DNA from: Boseongicola sp.
Lineage (GTDB): Bacteria > Pseudomonadota > Alphaproteobacteria > Rhodobacterales > Rhodobacteraceae
NCBI GenBank assembly: GCA_028824715.1
Contig: JAPPCV010000087.1
Coordinates: forward strand, 1-64,000
Length of the DNA stretch: 64,000 nt
Reading direction: 5' to 3'
The notes under the pieces were generated by a model that did no database searches, had not been told where the DNA came from, and saw nothing but the letters and a program-made list of their open reading frames with translations. Within the stretch, counting starts at the first letter, position 1. Each line of letters starts with the position of its first letter. Position numbers and translations under genes: made by a program. This document shows positions 19,157 through 30,549 of the stretch, piece by piece.

Positions 19157-19984
19157 TCAGTCACGCAGGAGCTCGTTGATGCCGGTCTTCGAACGCGTAC
19201 GTTCGTCAACCTGCTTCACGATTACCGCGCAATAAAGATTGACGCCGTTCTTCGAAGGCATCGATCCGGCGACGACCACCGAGTATGGCGGAACTTCTCC
19301 GTAGAGGACCTCACCCGTGTCCCGCACGACGATCTTCGTGGACTGGCCGATGAAGACGCCCATGCCGAGAACAGAGCCTTCGCGGACGATGACCCCTTCC
19401 ACGACCTCCGACCTGGCGCCGACGAAGCAGTTGTCCTCGATGATCGTCGGCCCTGCCTGCATGGGTTCGAGAACGCCGCCGATGCCGACGCCGCCCGAAA
19501 GATGGACATTCTTGCCGATCTGCGCGCAGGAGCCGACCGTCGCCCAGGTGTCAACCATCGTGCCTTCGTCAACATAGGCGCCGAGATTGACGAAGGACGG
19601 CATCAGAACGACGCCCGGCGCGATGTAGGCGGACCTGCGCACGACGCAATTTGGCACGGCACGAAAGCCGGCCGCCTTCCACCTGTTGTCATTCCAGCCT
19701 TTCCACTTGCTGTCGACCTTGTCCCACCAGGCGGCGCCTTGCGGGCTGCCTTCGTGCAGTTCCATGTCCTTGAGGCGGAAGCCAAGGAGCACGGCCTTCT
19801 TGGCCCACTGGTTGACGTGCCAAGTGCCGTCGTCCCCGCGTTCGGCAACGCGAAGCCTGCCTTCATCCAGCGCGGTCAGCGTGTCCTCGATCGCGTCACG
19901 GGCTTCGCCGGTCGTCGAGGGCGTTATCTCGTCGCGAACGTTCCAAGCGGCCTCGATCGCGGCTGCAAGCTGGGCGTTGGACAT
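19157..19984 (-). CDS. dapD: 2,3,4,5-tetrahydropyridine-2,6-dicarboxylate N-succinyltransferase
   Basis: [69 protein letters not shown] hexapeptide repeats. Confidence 0.95.
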   Translation of the reverse strand: MSNAQLAAAIEAAWNVRDEITPSTTGEARDAIEDTLTALDEGRLRVAERGDDGTWHVNQWAKKAVLLGFRLKDMELHEGSPQGAAWWDKVDSKWKGWNDNRWKAAGFRAVPNCVVRRSAYIAPGVVLMPSFVNLGAYVDEGTMVDTWATVGSCAQIGKNVHLSGGVGIGGVLEPMQAGPTIIEDNCFVGARSEVVEGVIVREGSVLGMGVFIGQSTKIVVRDTGEVLYGEVPPYSVVVAGSMPSKNGVNLYCAVIVKQVDERTRSKTGINELLRD

Positions 19985-20052
19985 CTGGATACCTCGCATG
20001 GCTGACGTCGGCGACATAGCTTCTGGCCGGGGAGAGGGCAACGACGCATTCT

Positions 20053-20547
20053 TCATCTGCCACCCGGCCGTCTCGACGAAACGCGCACGCCGCCGATGCC
20101 GGCAAGGTTTGGTCCGCCGAACAGGCGCATGTGCTCGACCTTGGGGCAACGATCCTGAACCACGATCAGCCCGTGCGCCCGCGCCTTCTCCGCCGCCGCT
20201 TCGTGGCGCACGCCGTATTGCATCCAGACGCACTTGAGACCTGGCATCAGGCATTCGAGCGCCTCGTCCACGATGCCCGGCACGGCGTCGGAGCTTCGGA
20301 AGACGTCAAGCATGTCAATCCTGACGTGCGAGGGAATGTCGCGAATGCTCGCCAATACCGGCTCGCCGAGCAGCACCTCTCCGACACGGTTCGGATTGAT
20401 CGGAATCACGCGCCGTCCCCGCCCGCCGAAATACGTCGCGACGAACAGGGACGGGCTGACGGGATTCGTGGAAGCGCCGACCATGGCAATGGCGCTTGTC
20501 TCCTCAAGAACATGACGAAGAGTCGAATCCTTGCTATCGTCCGGCAT
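20053..20547 (-). CDS. CoA-binding (YccU-like) protein
   Basis: [70 protein letters not shown]. Confidence 0.85.
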   Translation of the reverse strand: MPDDSKDSTLRHVLEETSAIAMVGASTNPVSPSLFVATYFGGRGRRVIPINPNRVGEVLLGEPVLASIRDIPSHVRIDMLDVFRSSDAVPGIVDEALECLMPGLKCVWMQYGVRHEAAAEKARAHGLIVVQDRCPKVEHMRLFGGPNLAGIGGVRVSSRRPGGR

Positions 20548-20553
20548 TGGCCA

Positions 20554-21546
20554 TCATCCTCTCGGTGCCGTGGCGAAGCCTGCGACAGGACGCTCGACCC
20601 CGGTGGCAAGCCCGTCCCAGTTGCGAATGCCGCGGCTGAGCAATGGATGGTTCTCGCTGATCGCGCCGAGCCGTGCAAGCAAGGCCGCCATCGCGACTTC
20701 GGATGCACGGGTAGCGCCGTCAGCGATCTTGAGAGCGATTCCGAGTTTCCGTTCCGGAAGAATCGCGACATAGACGCCCTCGGCGCCGGTCTTGACGGCC
20801 AGGGGCTCGTTCGCCGAATCCATCAGCGCCGCGCAGGCACGGCCACGTCCGGAAACGAGGTCCGGATGCGCGATCATTGCGCTGACAAGCTTGCTCATCG
20901 CGACGTCACGGAGGCCGCCGCTCCCTCCTGCTGAGGCAAATCGCGCCAAGGCGCGTGCAAGGCCCGCAAGGCTGACCGCAAAGTTCGGGGCCGAGCATCC
21001 ATCGATCCCGAAACCCGGGCTCGCTTCGTCACAGGTCTCCTCGATCGCCTGACGGACGGCGCGCTGCACGGGATGGTCCGGATCGACATAGTCGGGACCC
21101 GCCTCAAGGTGCTTCGCAAGCGTAAGGAAGCCCGCATGCTTGCCCGAGCAGTTGTTGTAGGCACGGGTCACTTCCTTGCCGACACGGTCCATCCAGAGGC
21201 AATGTTCACGATCTCGTGACGGCTGCGGCCCGCATAGCAGCGCGCTGTCGTCAAGGCCAAGATCCGTCAGCCATTGGCCTACGAGGGAGACGTGATGCCT
21301 CTCGCCGCTGTGCGAAGCGCAGGCAAGCGCCAGCTGCTCGGTTGAAAGGCATGCGCCCGCTCCGCTTTCGAGCAGCGGCAAGGCCTGCAGCATCTTGGCT
21401 GATGAGCGGGGGAGAATGACCAATCCTGGATCGCCCCAAGCTTCAACGATTTCTCCGTCCGCGCTCGTGATTGCCGCATGGCCTTCGTGCCGGGATTCCA
21501 CGAAGCTGCCTCGAAGGATCTCGACCATCGGCACGGGCCGGATCAT
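20554..21546 (-). CDS. L-asparaginase, thermolabile rhizobial type
   Basis: MVEILRGSFVESRHEGHAAI; ACASHSGERHHV; NNCSGKHAGFL; GIDGCSAPNFAVSL. Confidence 0.88.
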   Translation of the reverse strand: MIRPVPMVEILRGSFVESRHEGHAAITSADGEIVEAWGDPGLVILPRSSAKMLQALPLLESGAGACLSTEQLALACASHSGERHHVSLVGQWLTDLGLDDSALLCGPQPSRDREHCLWMDRVGKEVTRAYNNCSGKHAGFLTLAKHLEAGPDYVDPDHPVQRAVRQAIEETCDEASPGFGIDGCSAPNFAVSLAGLARALARFASAGGSGGLRDVAMSKLVSAMIAHPDLVSGRGRACAALMDSANEPLAVKTGAEGVYVAILPERKLGIALKIADGATRASEVAMAALLARLGAISENHPLLSRGIRNWDGLATGVERPVAGFATAPRG

Positions 21547-21698
21547 GGGTTTGCTCCGCTCGGTTGAGGCGGATTTCTGCCGGCAGGGGGTTCCATCACG
21601 AGCTTGAGATACGCTATTAGAGACCCGTTGGACAGGAACATCGCGCCTGTGACAACGGGCAGGAATCGGGCGAATAGATCCGGAGGCAAATTGGCACG

Positions 21699-22232
21699 AT
21701 GAAGACAGGACGTATTTTCTCTGCATTGGCACTGTCCGTCGCGGCGGCATGCCTTGCGGCAAGCCTGAGCGCACAGGATGCAGGCACTCGTGTGGCGGAA
21801 GCATCCGACTGGCAGGTCTTCGAGGGGACCGACCCAAAGACTTGCTGGGCCGTGACCGCACCAAAGAAGACCGTGAACACGCGTGGCGGCAAAGAGGTGA
21901 CGGTTCGGCGGGGCGACATCCTCCTGTTCGTGACGTATCAACCTGCGCGCAACGTGGCGGGAGAAGTCAGCTTCACGGGCGGTTACCCGTTCGCGAGAGG
22001 TTCGACCGCGACGCTGGAAATCGACGGCGCGACGTTCGAGCTCTTCACCGATGATGAGTATGCCTGGCCTGCGACACCGGCCGAGGACCGGAAGATCGTG
22101 ACCGCCATGAAGCGGGGAGCCGATGCGGTCGTGACCGCACGTTCGACGCGCGGAACGCAGACGAAGGACACGTTTTCGCTGATCGGCGCGACAGCGATGA
22201 TCGAGGACGCCGAGAGACGCTGCGGATCCTGA
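21699..22232 (+). CDS. Invasion-associated locus B (IalB)-family secreted protein
   Basis: Signal peptide; WQVFEGTDPKTCWAVTAPKKT; MKRGADAVVTARSTRGTQTKDTFSLIG. Confidence 0.8.
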   Translation: MKTGRIFSALALSVAAACLAASLSAQDAGTRVAEASDWQVFEGTDPKTCWAVTAPKKTVNTRGGKEVTVRRGDILLFVTYQPARNVAGEVSFTGGYPFARGSTATLEIDGATFELFTDDEYAWPATPAEDRKIVTAMKRGADAVVTARSTRGTQTKDTFSLIGATAMIEDAERRCGS

Positions 22233-22418
22233 CGCAGCACGTCCGCGACTGACAGCGGCACAGCCTGCCCGCCGCGCCAGTCTGTCCGATCCATGAATCA
22301 ACTCCGCAAGCGGGACCGGCAGGTCCTTTCGGAGCGCCGGTGCCGCGGTCCTTGGAAAATCTCTGGCAATCGGGCCCGGATCGCCTATATCCGCACCTTG
22401 ACCATTGGATCGCAACTC

Positions 22419-23609
22419 ATGCCCGCTCCCGCACCGATTACGCCTGATGTCCTGACCGTCCCGCGCAGGGATTCTTCGGGCGACGGGCGGATCAATCTCG
22501 TGGGGCTCACATGGGAGAGGCTTGCCGAGACGCTTGTCCGTGCTGGAACGCCGGAACGGCAGGCAAGGATGCGGTCCCGTCAGATCTGGCAATGGGTGTA
22601 TCACTGGGGCGTGCGCGACTTCGCGGCGATGACGAATCTCTCGAAAGCATACCGCGCCATGCTGGAAGAGCGATTCGTGATCTCCTTGCCAGAAGTCGTT
22701 CGCCGACAGGTCAGCTCCGACGGCACGCGCAAGCTGCTGATAAGGATTGCCGGAGGGCACGAAGTCGAAACGGTCTACATACCTGAAGAGAATCGAGGCA
22801 CGCTTTGCGTGTCCTCGCAGGTCGGCTGCACGCTGACCTGTTCCTTCTGCCACACCGGCACGCAGAAGCTCGTGAGAAACCTCGCCCCGGACGAGATCGT
22901 GGGCCAGGTCATGCTGGCACGCGATGATCTGGGAGAATGGCCGGAACCGGGAATCGGGTCGGGAGCGACGGGTCCGAGGCTCCTTTCAAACGTCGTCCTG
23001 ATGGGCATGGGCGAACCGCTCTACAATTTCGACGCCGTCCGTGACGCAATGAAGATCGTGATGGACGGCGAAGGCATCGCCCTGTCGCGACGGCGGGTCA
23101 CCTTGTCGACAAGCGGGGTCGTGCCTGAAATCGCGCGAACAGCAAGAGAGATCGGCTGCATGCTGGCTGTCAGCTTTCATGCAACGACGGACGAGGTGCG
23201 CAACCAGCTTGTGCCAATAAACCGACGCTGGAACATCGCCGAGCTTCTGGACGCCCTTCGGGCCTATCCGAAGCTCTCGAATTCGGAGCGGATCACCTTC
23301 GAATACGTGATGCTGAAGGGTGTAAACGACAGCGACGAGGACGCGCGGCGGCTCGTCAGGCTGATCCGGGGCATTCCCGCGAAGGTCAACCTGATCCCGT
23401 TCAACGCATGGCCGGACGCTCCGTACGAACGGTCCGACCAATCCCGTATCCAGGCCTTTGCCGACATCGTGCACAAGGCAGGTTACGCGTCACCGGTGCG
23501 CACTCCGCGCGGCGAGGACATCATGGCGGCCTGCGGCCAGCTCAAGTCGGATACCGAGCGGGCCCGGAAGAGCCGGGCGGAAGTCCTTGCGGACGCAGGA
23601 CTGGCGTAG
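22419..23609 (+). CDS. rlmN: Dual-specificity 23S rRNA/tRNA adenine C2-methyltransferase (radical SAM)
   Basis: [25 protein letters not shown] CxxxCxx[27 protein letters not shown]. Confidence 0.96.
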   Translation: MPAPAPITPDVLTVPRRDSSGDGRINLVGLTWERLAETLVRAGTPERQARMRSRQIWQWVYHWGVRDFAAMTNLSKAYRAMLEERFVISLPEVVRRQVSSDGTRKLLIRIAGGHEVETVYIPEENRGTLCVSSQVGCTLTCSFCHTGTQKLVRNLAPDEIVGQVMLARDDLGEWPEPGIGSGATGPRLLSNVVLMGMGEPLYNFDAVRDAMKIVMDGEGIALSRRRVTLSTSGVVPEIARTAREIGCMLAVSFHATTDEVRNQLVPINRRWNIAELLDALRAYPKLSNSERITFEYVMLKGVNDSDEDARRLVRLIRGIPAKVNLIPFNAWPDAPYERSDQSRIQAFADIVHKAGYASPVRTPRGEDIMAACGQLKSDTERARKSRAEVLADAGLA

Positions 23610-23812
23610 GACGCGTTTCGGCCGCACTTGCCTGACTGCGGGGAAACCCTCGACCGGCGGTGCGGCCAGCCGCGACCCGGCGAACCCTGTCCTCGGATGC
23701 AAGGCCCAACACGGAGACGTTCTGCTCGCCATGACGGGCCCATGCGCAAGCGCGCCTAGAAATTCCCGTCATGGCGCCACGATGTCGCCGGACATTCCGG
23801 CCGCACGCGGCG

Positions 23813-24637
23813 TTACATGTCCTGCGGCCAGCCTTCCATGACCGCTACCGCCTCCTCGGCGGTCTCGACAAAGCGAAAGATCTCGAGATCGCTCGGAGAA
23901 ATCGTGCCAGCTTCCGCAAGTGCTTCCCAGTTGACGATGCGTTTCCAGAAACCGCTTCCGAAGAGGATGAACGGCACCGGTCGCATGCGTCCTGTCTGAA
24001 TCAGCGTCAATGTCTCGAAGAGTTCGTCCAGCGTGCCGAATCCGCCTGGGAAGACGGCGATGGCAGCGGCACGCAGCAGGAAGTGCATCTTTCGAATGGC
24101 GAAGTAGTGGAAGTTGAAGTTGAGGTCAGGCGTGATGTACTTGTTGGGCATCTGCTCATGCGGCAGCACGATGTTGAGCCCGATCGACACGCCGCCCGCC
24201 TCCGCCGCCCCTCGATTCCCGGCCTCCATCACGCCCGGGCCGCCTCCCGTAACGATCACTTGCTTCTTGCCGTCGCTTGAGCCTGCGACAGAACGCTCGG
24301 TGACAATGCGGGCGAACTTCCGGGCTTCCTCGTAGTACCGACTGAGTTCCGCGAGAGTCTCGGAGCAGGCCGCGTCCCTTTTCTCCGGGCTCGGGATGCG
24401 TGCCCCGCCGAAGAGGACGACAGTGGAATTGACACCGTATTCCTCCATCAGCAACTCGGGCTTGAGGAGTTCGAGCTGAAGGCGAACCGGCCTCAGTTCG
24501 TCACGGCAGAGAAATTCGGAATCCGCGAAGGCAAGCCGGTATGCGGGTGACATTGTCTGCGGCGTGTCCGGAACGTCCCGGGCGGTTTCCATGTCCTGAT
24601 GCGCGTGGGGGAAAAGACGGGATTCGTCGTTGGCCAT
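23813..24637 (-). CDS. LOG-family (TIGR00730-like) protein
   Basis: VIVTGGGPGVMEAGNRGAAEAGG; AIAVFPGGFGTLDELFETLTLIQTGRM. Confidence 0.9.
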   Translation of the reverse strand: MANDESRLFPHAHQDMETARDVPDTPQTMSPAYRLAFADSEFLCRDELRPVRLQLELLKPELLMEEYGVNSTVVLFGGARIPSPEKRDAACSETLAELSRYYEEARKFARIVTERSVAGSSDGKKQVIVTGGGPGVMEAGNRGAAEAGGVSIGLNIVLPHEQMPNKYITPDLNFNFHYFAIRKMHFLLRAAAIAVFPGGFGTLDELFETLTLIQTGRMRPVPFILFGSGFWKRIVNWEALAEAGTISPSDLEIFRFVETAEEAVAVMEGWPQDM

Positions 24638-25047
24638 GATCTGCTCCCTGAAAACGTGCCGTTCCTCCATTGCAGGTCAGCGCGAACGACTCAATGGCAC
24701 CGACGCTGCCGCGGCATCCGGCCATTGCGCTCGCGCTGCACAAGTCATGATTGCCCGCAAGACACATTGCATGCCTTTGCCGCAGCAAATTGCCGCAACA
24801 TGCTGTTGTCGGCGCCGCCAGGCCATTGGCGGGCGATCATGTCGGCGATGGATCTGCCTGCACTCGATCCCGGCCGGCTGTCATGCAATTTGGGTCCAGG
24901 CGCGTTTCTCCGCTGCAGCTGGCGGCAAACGCGTTTCCAGAACTGCCGACACGCACGCAGGCCGGACTTGCCGGACCACGAGGAAAGAAGGCGTTCCACG
25001 AGAGGTCGTTTCACGGCGCACCCATTCGACATCGCCCGGATGAACGC

Positions 25048-26961
25048 TCAAATCGGGTGCCAGAGCACACCCGCCGGCGGAAGCGTCGTGCCTTCGAAAT
25101 CCATGGGTTCCGGCGCGTAATTGAAGACGAAGCGATGCGTCGCGGTGTCCCGGATCCGGAGACCGTCCGGCAGTGACCTGGTGCCAAGCCCCTCGGCGGC
25201 GCAAGCATTGGCAACAATGTGACCGAAGGCGGTCCGGTCCGGCCAGCCCGCAACATAGTGCATCTTGCCACGGGACATGATGGCTGGCCGACCGTCAGTG
25301 GTGGCCGCAGTAACAGCAGCATCCCCTTCGAGATGTTCGAACCAGCGACAAAAGCTCCCGCCGCCCTCCAAGGGTACACGGGCGAAGGGAGGCAGGCTTT
25401 CGACGCGAGATACCGTGGCATCGAGGCCGGGCAGGTTTGGCGGCAGCGGATCCGGAATCACGAGTTCTTCCGTCTTGCTGTTCGTTCGGGGCCCAATGAT
25501 CGCCGTGCCGGAGAAGGCTTCAAGCGCCATCCTGAGGTTGCCGGACAGGGTCAGGAGGCCGGGAACGAGCAAGAGGTCATAACCGTTGAGGGACTTCGTG
25601 TCAGCGGGAAGGAAATCGATCGATAGTCCGGCTCGCCGCAGAGCCTTGTAAGTGTCGAATACCAGTCCGAAATAGGTGAAATCCGCGCCTTGCGGGAGCG
25701 CTTCCCACGCCCATGAAGACGCGTAGTCGAAAATGATCGCCACTTTGGCCTTGGTCGTGCCGGCATCGGGCATCTTGGCGATTTCCCTTGCCAACTGGCG
25801 CGCCTCGACGATCGCCGGAGCGTCCGCACCGTCCGGCCTCAGCAGACCCGCATGCATCTGCTCTTGCGCGAAAGGCGCTTGGCGCCATCGAAAGAAGCAG
25901 ACTGCCTCGGCCCCGTGTGCGAAGGCCTCCCAAGCCCAAAGGCGCGGCATCCCTTCGATCGGCGCGACGTTCCATCCAGCCCAGTTCACCGGTCCGGGCT
26001 GCTGCTCCATGATCCAGTAGCGGCCCCGCCCGACGGACCTGTAGAGATCATGATGGAATGCCTGGGCATCTGGATGGCCTTGGCGAAGGAAACGTTCCTG
26101 CTCGGTTTCGTCTGCATCAAGGCGATCAAGAAGGTAGCCGAGCGGATAGCTGTCCCAGGATGCAATGTCGAGGTCGGCCGCCACGTCGAAATGGTCGAAG
26201 GACAGGATGCGGCACATGTAGTTGTGGATCAACGGCGCATCCGAGTAACGGCGCAGGATGTCTGCCTGTGCGCGATTGAAACGTACAACCTGGTCCGAGC
26301 AGTAGCGGCGAAACGCGAGGACGTGGGACGGATTGGGCGTCGTGACCGTTAGGTTGGGAAGCCCGATCTCGTCGAATTCGGCGTATTCCATTGACCAGAA
26401 AACGTTGCCCCAGGCGCGATTCAGCGCGTCCGTGGACTGGTAGCGCTGGGCGCACCATGCCTGGAATCCCCTCTTTGCCGCGTCCGAATAGCTTACCGCG
26501 GTTTCATGGCATCCGTATTCGTTGTCGGTCTGCCAGGCGGCAACATGGGAGCTCTTGCCGTAGCGTTGGGCAAGCAGGGTCACGATGCGTCGGCATTCCT
26601 CCAGGTAACCGTCATGCGAAAAGCAGTAATGCCGCCGCGAACCGTAGCCGCGCGGCTGGCCCTTTTCGTCAAGTGCGACCATGTCAGGATGGCGGGTGAG
26701 CATCCATCTCGGCGGCGTCGCCGTGGGTGTTCCGAGGACAACCTTGAGACCCGCCTGCCCCAATGCCTCGATGGCAAGATCAAGCCATTCGAAGTCCAGC
26801 TCTCCGGGCTGAGGCTCCAGCCTCGACCAGGCAAACTCACCGATCCTCACCCAGGACAGCCCGGCTTCGGTCATGCGGCGGGCGTCGTCGGCCCAGACCC
26901 TTTCGGGCCAATGCTCTGGGTAATAGCATGCGCCGAGTTCGCGTTTTGGGCCTTTCCCCAT
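25048..26961 (-). CDS. Glycoside hydrolase family 42 beta-galactosidase
   Basis: GACYYPEHWPERVWADDARRMTEAGLSWVRIGEFAWSRLEP; AAWQTDNEYGCHE; WIMEQQPGPVNW. Confidence 0.93.
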   Translation of the reverse strand: MGKGPKRELGACYYPEHWPERVWADDARRMTEAGLSWVRIGEFAWSRLEPQPGELDFEWLDLAIEALGQAGLKVVLGTPTATPPRWMLTRHPDMVALDEKGQPRGYGSRRHYCFSHDGYLEECRRIVTLLAQRYGKSSHVAAWQTDNEYGCHETAVSYSDAAKRGFQAWCAQRYQSTDALNRAWGNVFWSMEYAEFDEIGLPNLTVTTPNPSHVLAFRRYCSDQVVRFNRAQADILRRYSDAPLIHNYMCRILSFDHFDVAADLDIASWDSYPLGYLLDRLDADETEQERFLRQGHPDAQAFHHDLYRSVGRGRYWIMEQQPGPVNWAGWNVAPIEGMPRLWAWEAFAHGAEAVCFFRWRQAPFAQEQMHAGLLRPDGADAPAIVEARQLAREIAKMPDAGTTKAKVAIIFDYASSWAWEALPQGADFTYFGLVFDTYKALRRAGLSIDFLPADTKSLNGYDLLLVPGLLTLSGNLRMALEAFSGTAIIGPRTNSKTEELVIPDPLPPNLPGLDATVSRVESLPPFARVPLEGGGSFCRWFEHLEGDAAVTAATTDGRPAIMSRGKMHYVAGWPDRTAFGHIVANACAAEGLGTRSLPDGLRIRDTATHRFVFNYAPEPMDFEGTTLPPAGVLWHPI

Positions 26962-27238
26962 TTGTCCCTCCAGGTCGATCGCCCCAAATTAGGAAGTTCG
27001 CGGACGGGCGCAACTCTGTCGGTCGACACCGGTTGCGGGCGGGGCTCACGGCTGCAAAGCCACGTACCGCCCAAGTTGTCGGCATCTCGTTCTGGCGTTC
27101 AGCGTTTCCGGCAGCATTTGACGCTCTTGTCCTGGCCACTTGGCGGCATCTCTCCGGGCGACCGAACACAGGAGAGGCTGACCTTCCCCACGGCGAAAAT
27201 CGAGATCGCCCCAGATGATCTCGAACAGATAGAGGAGA

Positions 27239-27315
27239 TGGCGCGCTGGGGAGGATTCGAACCCCCGACCTCTTGATTCGTAGTCAAGCACTCTATCCAG
27301 CTGAGCTACCAGCGC
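27239..27315 (-). tRNA. tRNA-Arg (anticodon ACG), CCA encoded
   Basis: RC GCGCTGGTAGCTCAGCTGGATAGAGTGCTTGACTACGAATCAAGAGGTCGGGGGTTCGAATCCTCCCCAGCGCGCCA; 7-bp acceptor stem GCGCTGG/CCAGCGC, anticodon loop CTACGAA. Confidence 0.95.
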
Positions 27316-27467
27316 GCGGGTGGGCAGGGTGTATCCGTCGGCCCTACACGTTGCAAGGCTGATTCTGACTGCGTTCACCTTGCATGCGGAACCCACGGTT
27401 CCAGTTCCGAATTCCACCGCCGTCGCGCACGAAAGGGCAGCCAAAGCCTGCCGTGGCAAAGCCGGAA

Positions 27468-27544
27468 TGGCGCGCTGGGGAGGACTCGAACCCCCGACCA
27501 CTTGATTCGAAGTCAAGTGCTCTATCCATCTGAGCTACCAGCGC
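27468..27544 (-). tRNA. tRNA-Arg (anticodon TCG), CCA encoded
   Basis: RC GCGCTGGTAGCTCAGATGGATAGAGCACTTGACTTCGAATCAAGTGGTCGGGGGTTCGAGTCCTCCCCAGCGCGCCA; anticodon loop CTTCGAA. Confidence 0.95.
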
Positions 27545-27713
27545 AGGAGCGGACCGGATGTAGCGGGCGGCCGAGGACACTGCAAGGCCGATCCTGAGCG
27601 ATTCCCGGCGTTCATGGCCGCTCGTTGACACCGGGACACGCCAGCTCAGCGCCGAGGCAGCACCAGGACTCCGTCCGTCTTGACCGAAGCAAGAGACACC
27701 CAACCACGCGGCG

Positions 27714-29117
27714 CTACTTGACGACCTGGTCGACGTCGATCACGGCCTTGGGCAGAGTAACGACGAAGGTCGTGCCTGCGGGCCCGGTCTCCCCAAGCGA
27801 CAGTTGGCCCCCATGACCACGCACAAGCTCGGCGGCAATTGCAAGACCCAGCCCGGCTCCGCCTTTTGAGACGCCGCCCTGAAACGGCGTGAAGAGATGT
27901 TCCCTGGCACGTGACGGCAAACCTGGCCCCGTGTCGCTGACCTCGATCCGCCAGCACGTGTCATCCTCGGTCGCCGCAATGCGGATATTTCCGTCGCTCT
28001 TGGTCGCCTCAATTGCCTGCCTTGCATTGCGGATCAGATTGGACAGAACGCGATGGAGCTGTTCGGCATCAGCACGCAGGGTCATTCCCGGCGGTATTTC
28101 GGTCTTGAACGCGACGCCTTCCTTCTCGACGGCCAGTTGTTCGGCTTCGACGACATCCTCCACGGTGACAGCAAGGTTGATCAGCATAAGTGCCGGCGAA
28201 GGCTCTTCAGCCTTGCCAAAGGCCAGCGTACGTTCACATAGATGCACTGCACGGCTGATCGAATTCATCAGCTTGGGCAGCATGCGGGCCACAACCGGAT
28301 CGTCGGAAGCCTCGATCCGGTCTGCGAAGAGTTGCGCCGACGTCAGGATGTTTCTCAGATCATGGCTTACCTTGGCGACCGCGCTTCCAAGCGATGCGAG
28401 ACGCTCCTTGTGCCGAAGCATGGAAGTCAGTTCGGTCTGCATTGACCTCAGTGCCGCTTCGGCTTCGCCAATTTCGCCGGTGCCGGAAGAAGGTTCGATG
28501 ATGCGCCGCGCGTCTTCCGGAGCCTCAGCATAGGACTGCATGGCAGAGACCACGCCCCTCATCGGCTTCACCATCAACTGACGAACCGCAAAAAACAGAA
28601 GTGTCGCCGTCACGGCCGAGATGACTGCCGAGAGAATCAGGATCCGCAATCCGTAGTCCAGCATCGCTTCCCGGAGCGGCTCGGTCGACATGGTGACCTC
28701 GATCAGGAGCCCTGCGTCCTGGACCGGATGGCCGATGACACGCACGACTTCGGGCCCAGGCTTCAGCAACCTTGCCAATGCATCGCTGATTAGCGCACTC
28801 GCCGCCGGGTAGCGAAGGTCATATGTCGCGGCCACCGGGCTGGGCATATCCGATGACAATACCAATTCACGCACTTCGTCGCGCCGCAGGGCGACATTGA
28901 AGACACCTGCGTTTTCCAGGAGTTCGTGTTCAAGCTCAGGCTCAATGGCTTCTGCTGCGAGCCGGGCAAGCGAAGCAATCTGCGCCCGCTCCAAGTGGTC
29001 CATCATGTAGTCCTGACGGAAGCGGGCAATTGAAGGCACGAAGATCAGGACTTCGGCCAGCATCACGAACAGGACCGTCAGAACCAGGAATCTACCGGAA
29101 AGAGTATGCAGGAACAT
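27714..29117 (-). CDS. Sensor histidine kinase
   Basis: HAMP-like region; AKVSHDLRNILTSAQLFADRI H-box; LSNLIRNARQAIEA N-box; VSDTGPGLP; GGAGLGLAIAAELVRGHGG. Confidence 0.92.
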   Translation of the reverse strand: MFLHTLSGRFLVLTVLFVMLAEVLIFVPSIARFRQDYMMDHLERAQIASLARLAAEAIEPELEHELLENAGVFNVALRRDEVRELVLSSDMPSPVAATYDLRYPAASALISDALARLLKPGPEVVRVIGHPVQDAGLLIEVTMSTEPLREAMLDYGLRILILSAVISAVTATLLFFAVRQLMVKPMRGVVSAMQSYAEAPEDARRIIEPSSGTGEIGEAEAALRSMQTELTSMLRHKERLASLGSAVAKVSHDLRNILTSAQLFADRIEASDDPVVARMLPKLMNSISRAVHLCERTLAFGKAEEPSPALMLINLAVTVEDVVEAEQLAVEKEGVAFKTEIPPGMTLRADAEQLHRVLSNLIRNARQAIEATKSDGNIRIAATEDDTCWRIEVSDTGPGLPSRAREHLFTPFQGGVSKGGAGLGLAIAAELVRGHGGQLSLGETGPAGTTFVVTLPKAVIDVDQVVK

Positions 29118-29132
29118 GGCCCTCTTCCAGCG

Positions 29133-30548
29133 CTAGGGGACAAGACGTTGAACAATCCCGACGACTCGCTTGACGTTCTCGCTTTCGAAGAGCCTTGGAG
29201 AAAAATAGGCTCCGGCGGCCCGCTTGTTTATCTCGCCCAACGTCGGATAGGGCGCGACCATTGCCGCCACGCCACTCATCTTGAGGCCATTGGCGATTGC
29301 GAGCGCCCATACGCCTACAAGTTCACCGGCCGCCTCGCCCACGATGGTCGCGCCGACCGGCCTGCCCTTGACAACCATGACCTTGACGAATCCGGTGGTC
29401 TTCCGCGAAGCGATTGCGCGATCGTTTTCGTGATAGTCGAATCGGGCTACGGCGAGGGCGGAACCGTGGATCTTGCGGGCCTCGGCCTCGGTCGGTCCTA
29501 CTTGCGCGAGTTCTGGATCGGTGTAGGTCACCCACGGGATATGGGACGTCTTCGCCTTGGACGGCAGGCCGAAGAGCATGGAGCGAATGATGACGCCCGC
29601 ATGATATCCTGCAACATGCGTGAACTGGAGACCGCCCGCCGCATCGCCAACGGCGTAGACCCTGCGGTTCGAAATCGACCGGAGGCTCCCGTTGACTTTC
29701 ACCGCCCGGTCATGCGCGACATTGCCCTTGTGAAGATCGAGCTTCTCGATGTTCACCGTGCGGCCTACGGCCATGAGCAGGTGAGAGCCTGTGAAAGCCC
29801 CTTGCGATGTCTTGACCGTGATCCGGCCACCGTCCTCTCCGACTTCCTCTGCCAGCGCATCTTCGACAATCTCGATGCCTTCGGCGCGCATCTTGTCCAG
29901 AACGACTTTCGCGGCCTCTGGATCGTCGCGACCCAGCGCCTTCAGGCCCTCGATCACGGTGACCTTCGAACCAAGACGCACATGCGCCTGCGCCATCTCC
30001 ATTCCGATCGGCCCGCCACCGATGATCAACAAGTGTTCAGGGCGTTCGCGAAGATCAAAGATGTTCTCGTTCGTGTAGCAAGTGACCTCGTCCACACCAG
30101 GGATCGGCGGAACGAATGGCGACGAGCCTGTTGCAATCACGATGCGACGGGCCTTGATCAGGTGATCGCCGGCCTGAACTTCGCTCGGGGAAACGAACCG
30201 TCCATATTCCCGGATCACTTGGACGCCGAATCCCTCGAACCTTTCCTGGCTGTCTACCGGGGCAATCGTCTCGATGACCTTGTGCACGTGATCCTTGGCC
30301 GCGGCATAGTTCACTTCCGGCGCGACGGGCGTCACGCCGAACGGTTCTCCCGCATTCATGGAATATGCCTGCTTGGCTGCGGCAATCAGGGCCTTCGACG
30401 GCACGCATCCGAAATTCAGGCAGTCGCCTCCCATCTTGTGACCTTCGAGAAGAACGACACTTGCGCCCATCTGGCTGGCTCCGGCAGCCACAGAAAGCCC
30501 GCCGGAACCAGCGCCTATGACGAGTATGTCCGTCTTGATCCGTGCCAT
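29133..30548 (-). CDS. FAD-dependent pyridine nucleotide-disulfide oxidoreductase (dihydrolipoamide dehydrogenase/mercuric reductase-like)
   Basis: ILVIGAGSGGLSVAAGASQMGASVVLLEGHKMGGDCLNFGCVPSKALI (GGDCxxxGCVPSK redox-active disulfide). Confidence 0.92.
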   Translation of the reverse strand: MARIKTDILVIGAGSGGLSVAAGASQMGASVVLLEGHKMGGDCLNFGCVPSKALIAAAKQAYSMNAGEPFGVTPVAPEVNYAAAKDHVHKVIETIAPVDSQERFEGFGVQVIREYGRFVSPSEVQAGDHLIKARRIVIATGSSPFVPPIPGVDEVTCYTNENIFDLRERPEHLLIIGGGPIGMEMAQAHVRLGSKVTVIEGLKALGRDDPEAAKVVLDKMRAEGIEIVEDALAEEVGEDGGRITVKTSQGAFTGSHLLMAVGRTVNIEKLDLHKGNVAHDRAVKVNGSLRSISNRRVYAVGDAAGGLQFTHVAGYHAGVIIRSMLFGLPSKAKTSHIPWVTYTDPELAQVGPTEAEARKIHGSALAVARFDYHENDRAIASRKTTGFVKVMVVKGRPVGATIVGEAAGELVGVWALAIANGLKMSGVAAMVAPYPTLGEINKRAAGAYFSPRLFESENVKRVVGIVQRLVP

Positions 30549-30549
30549 C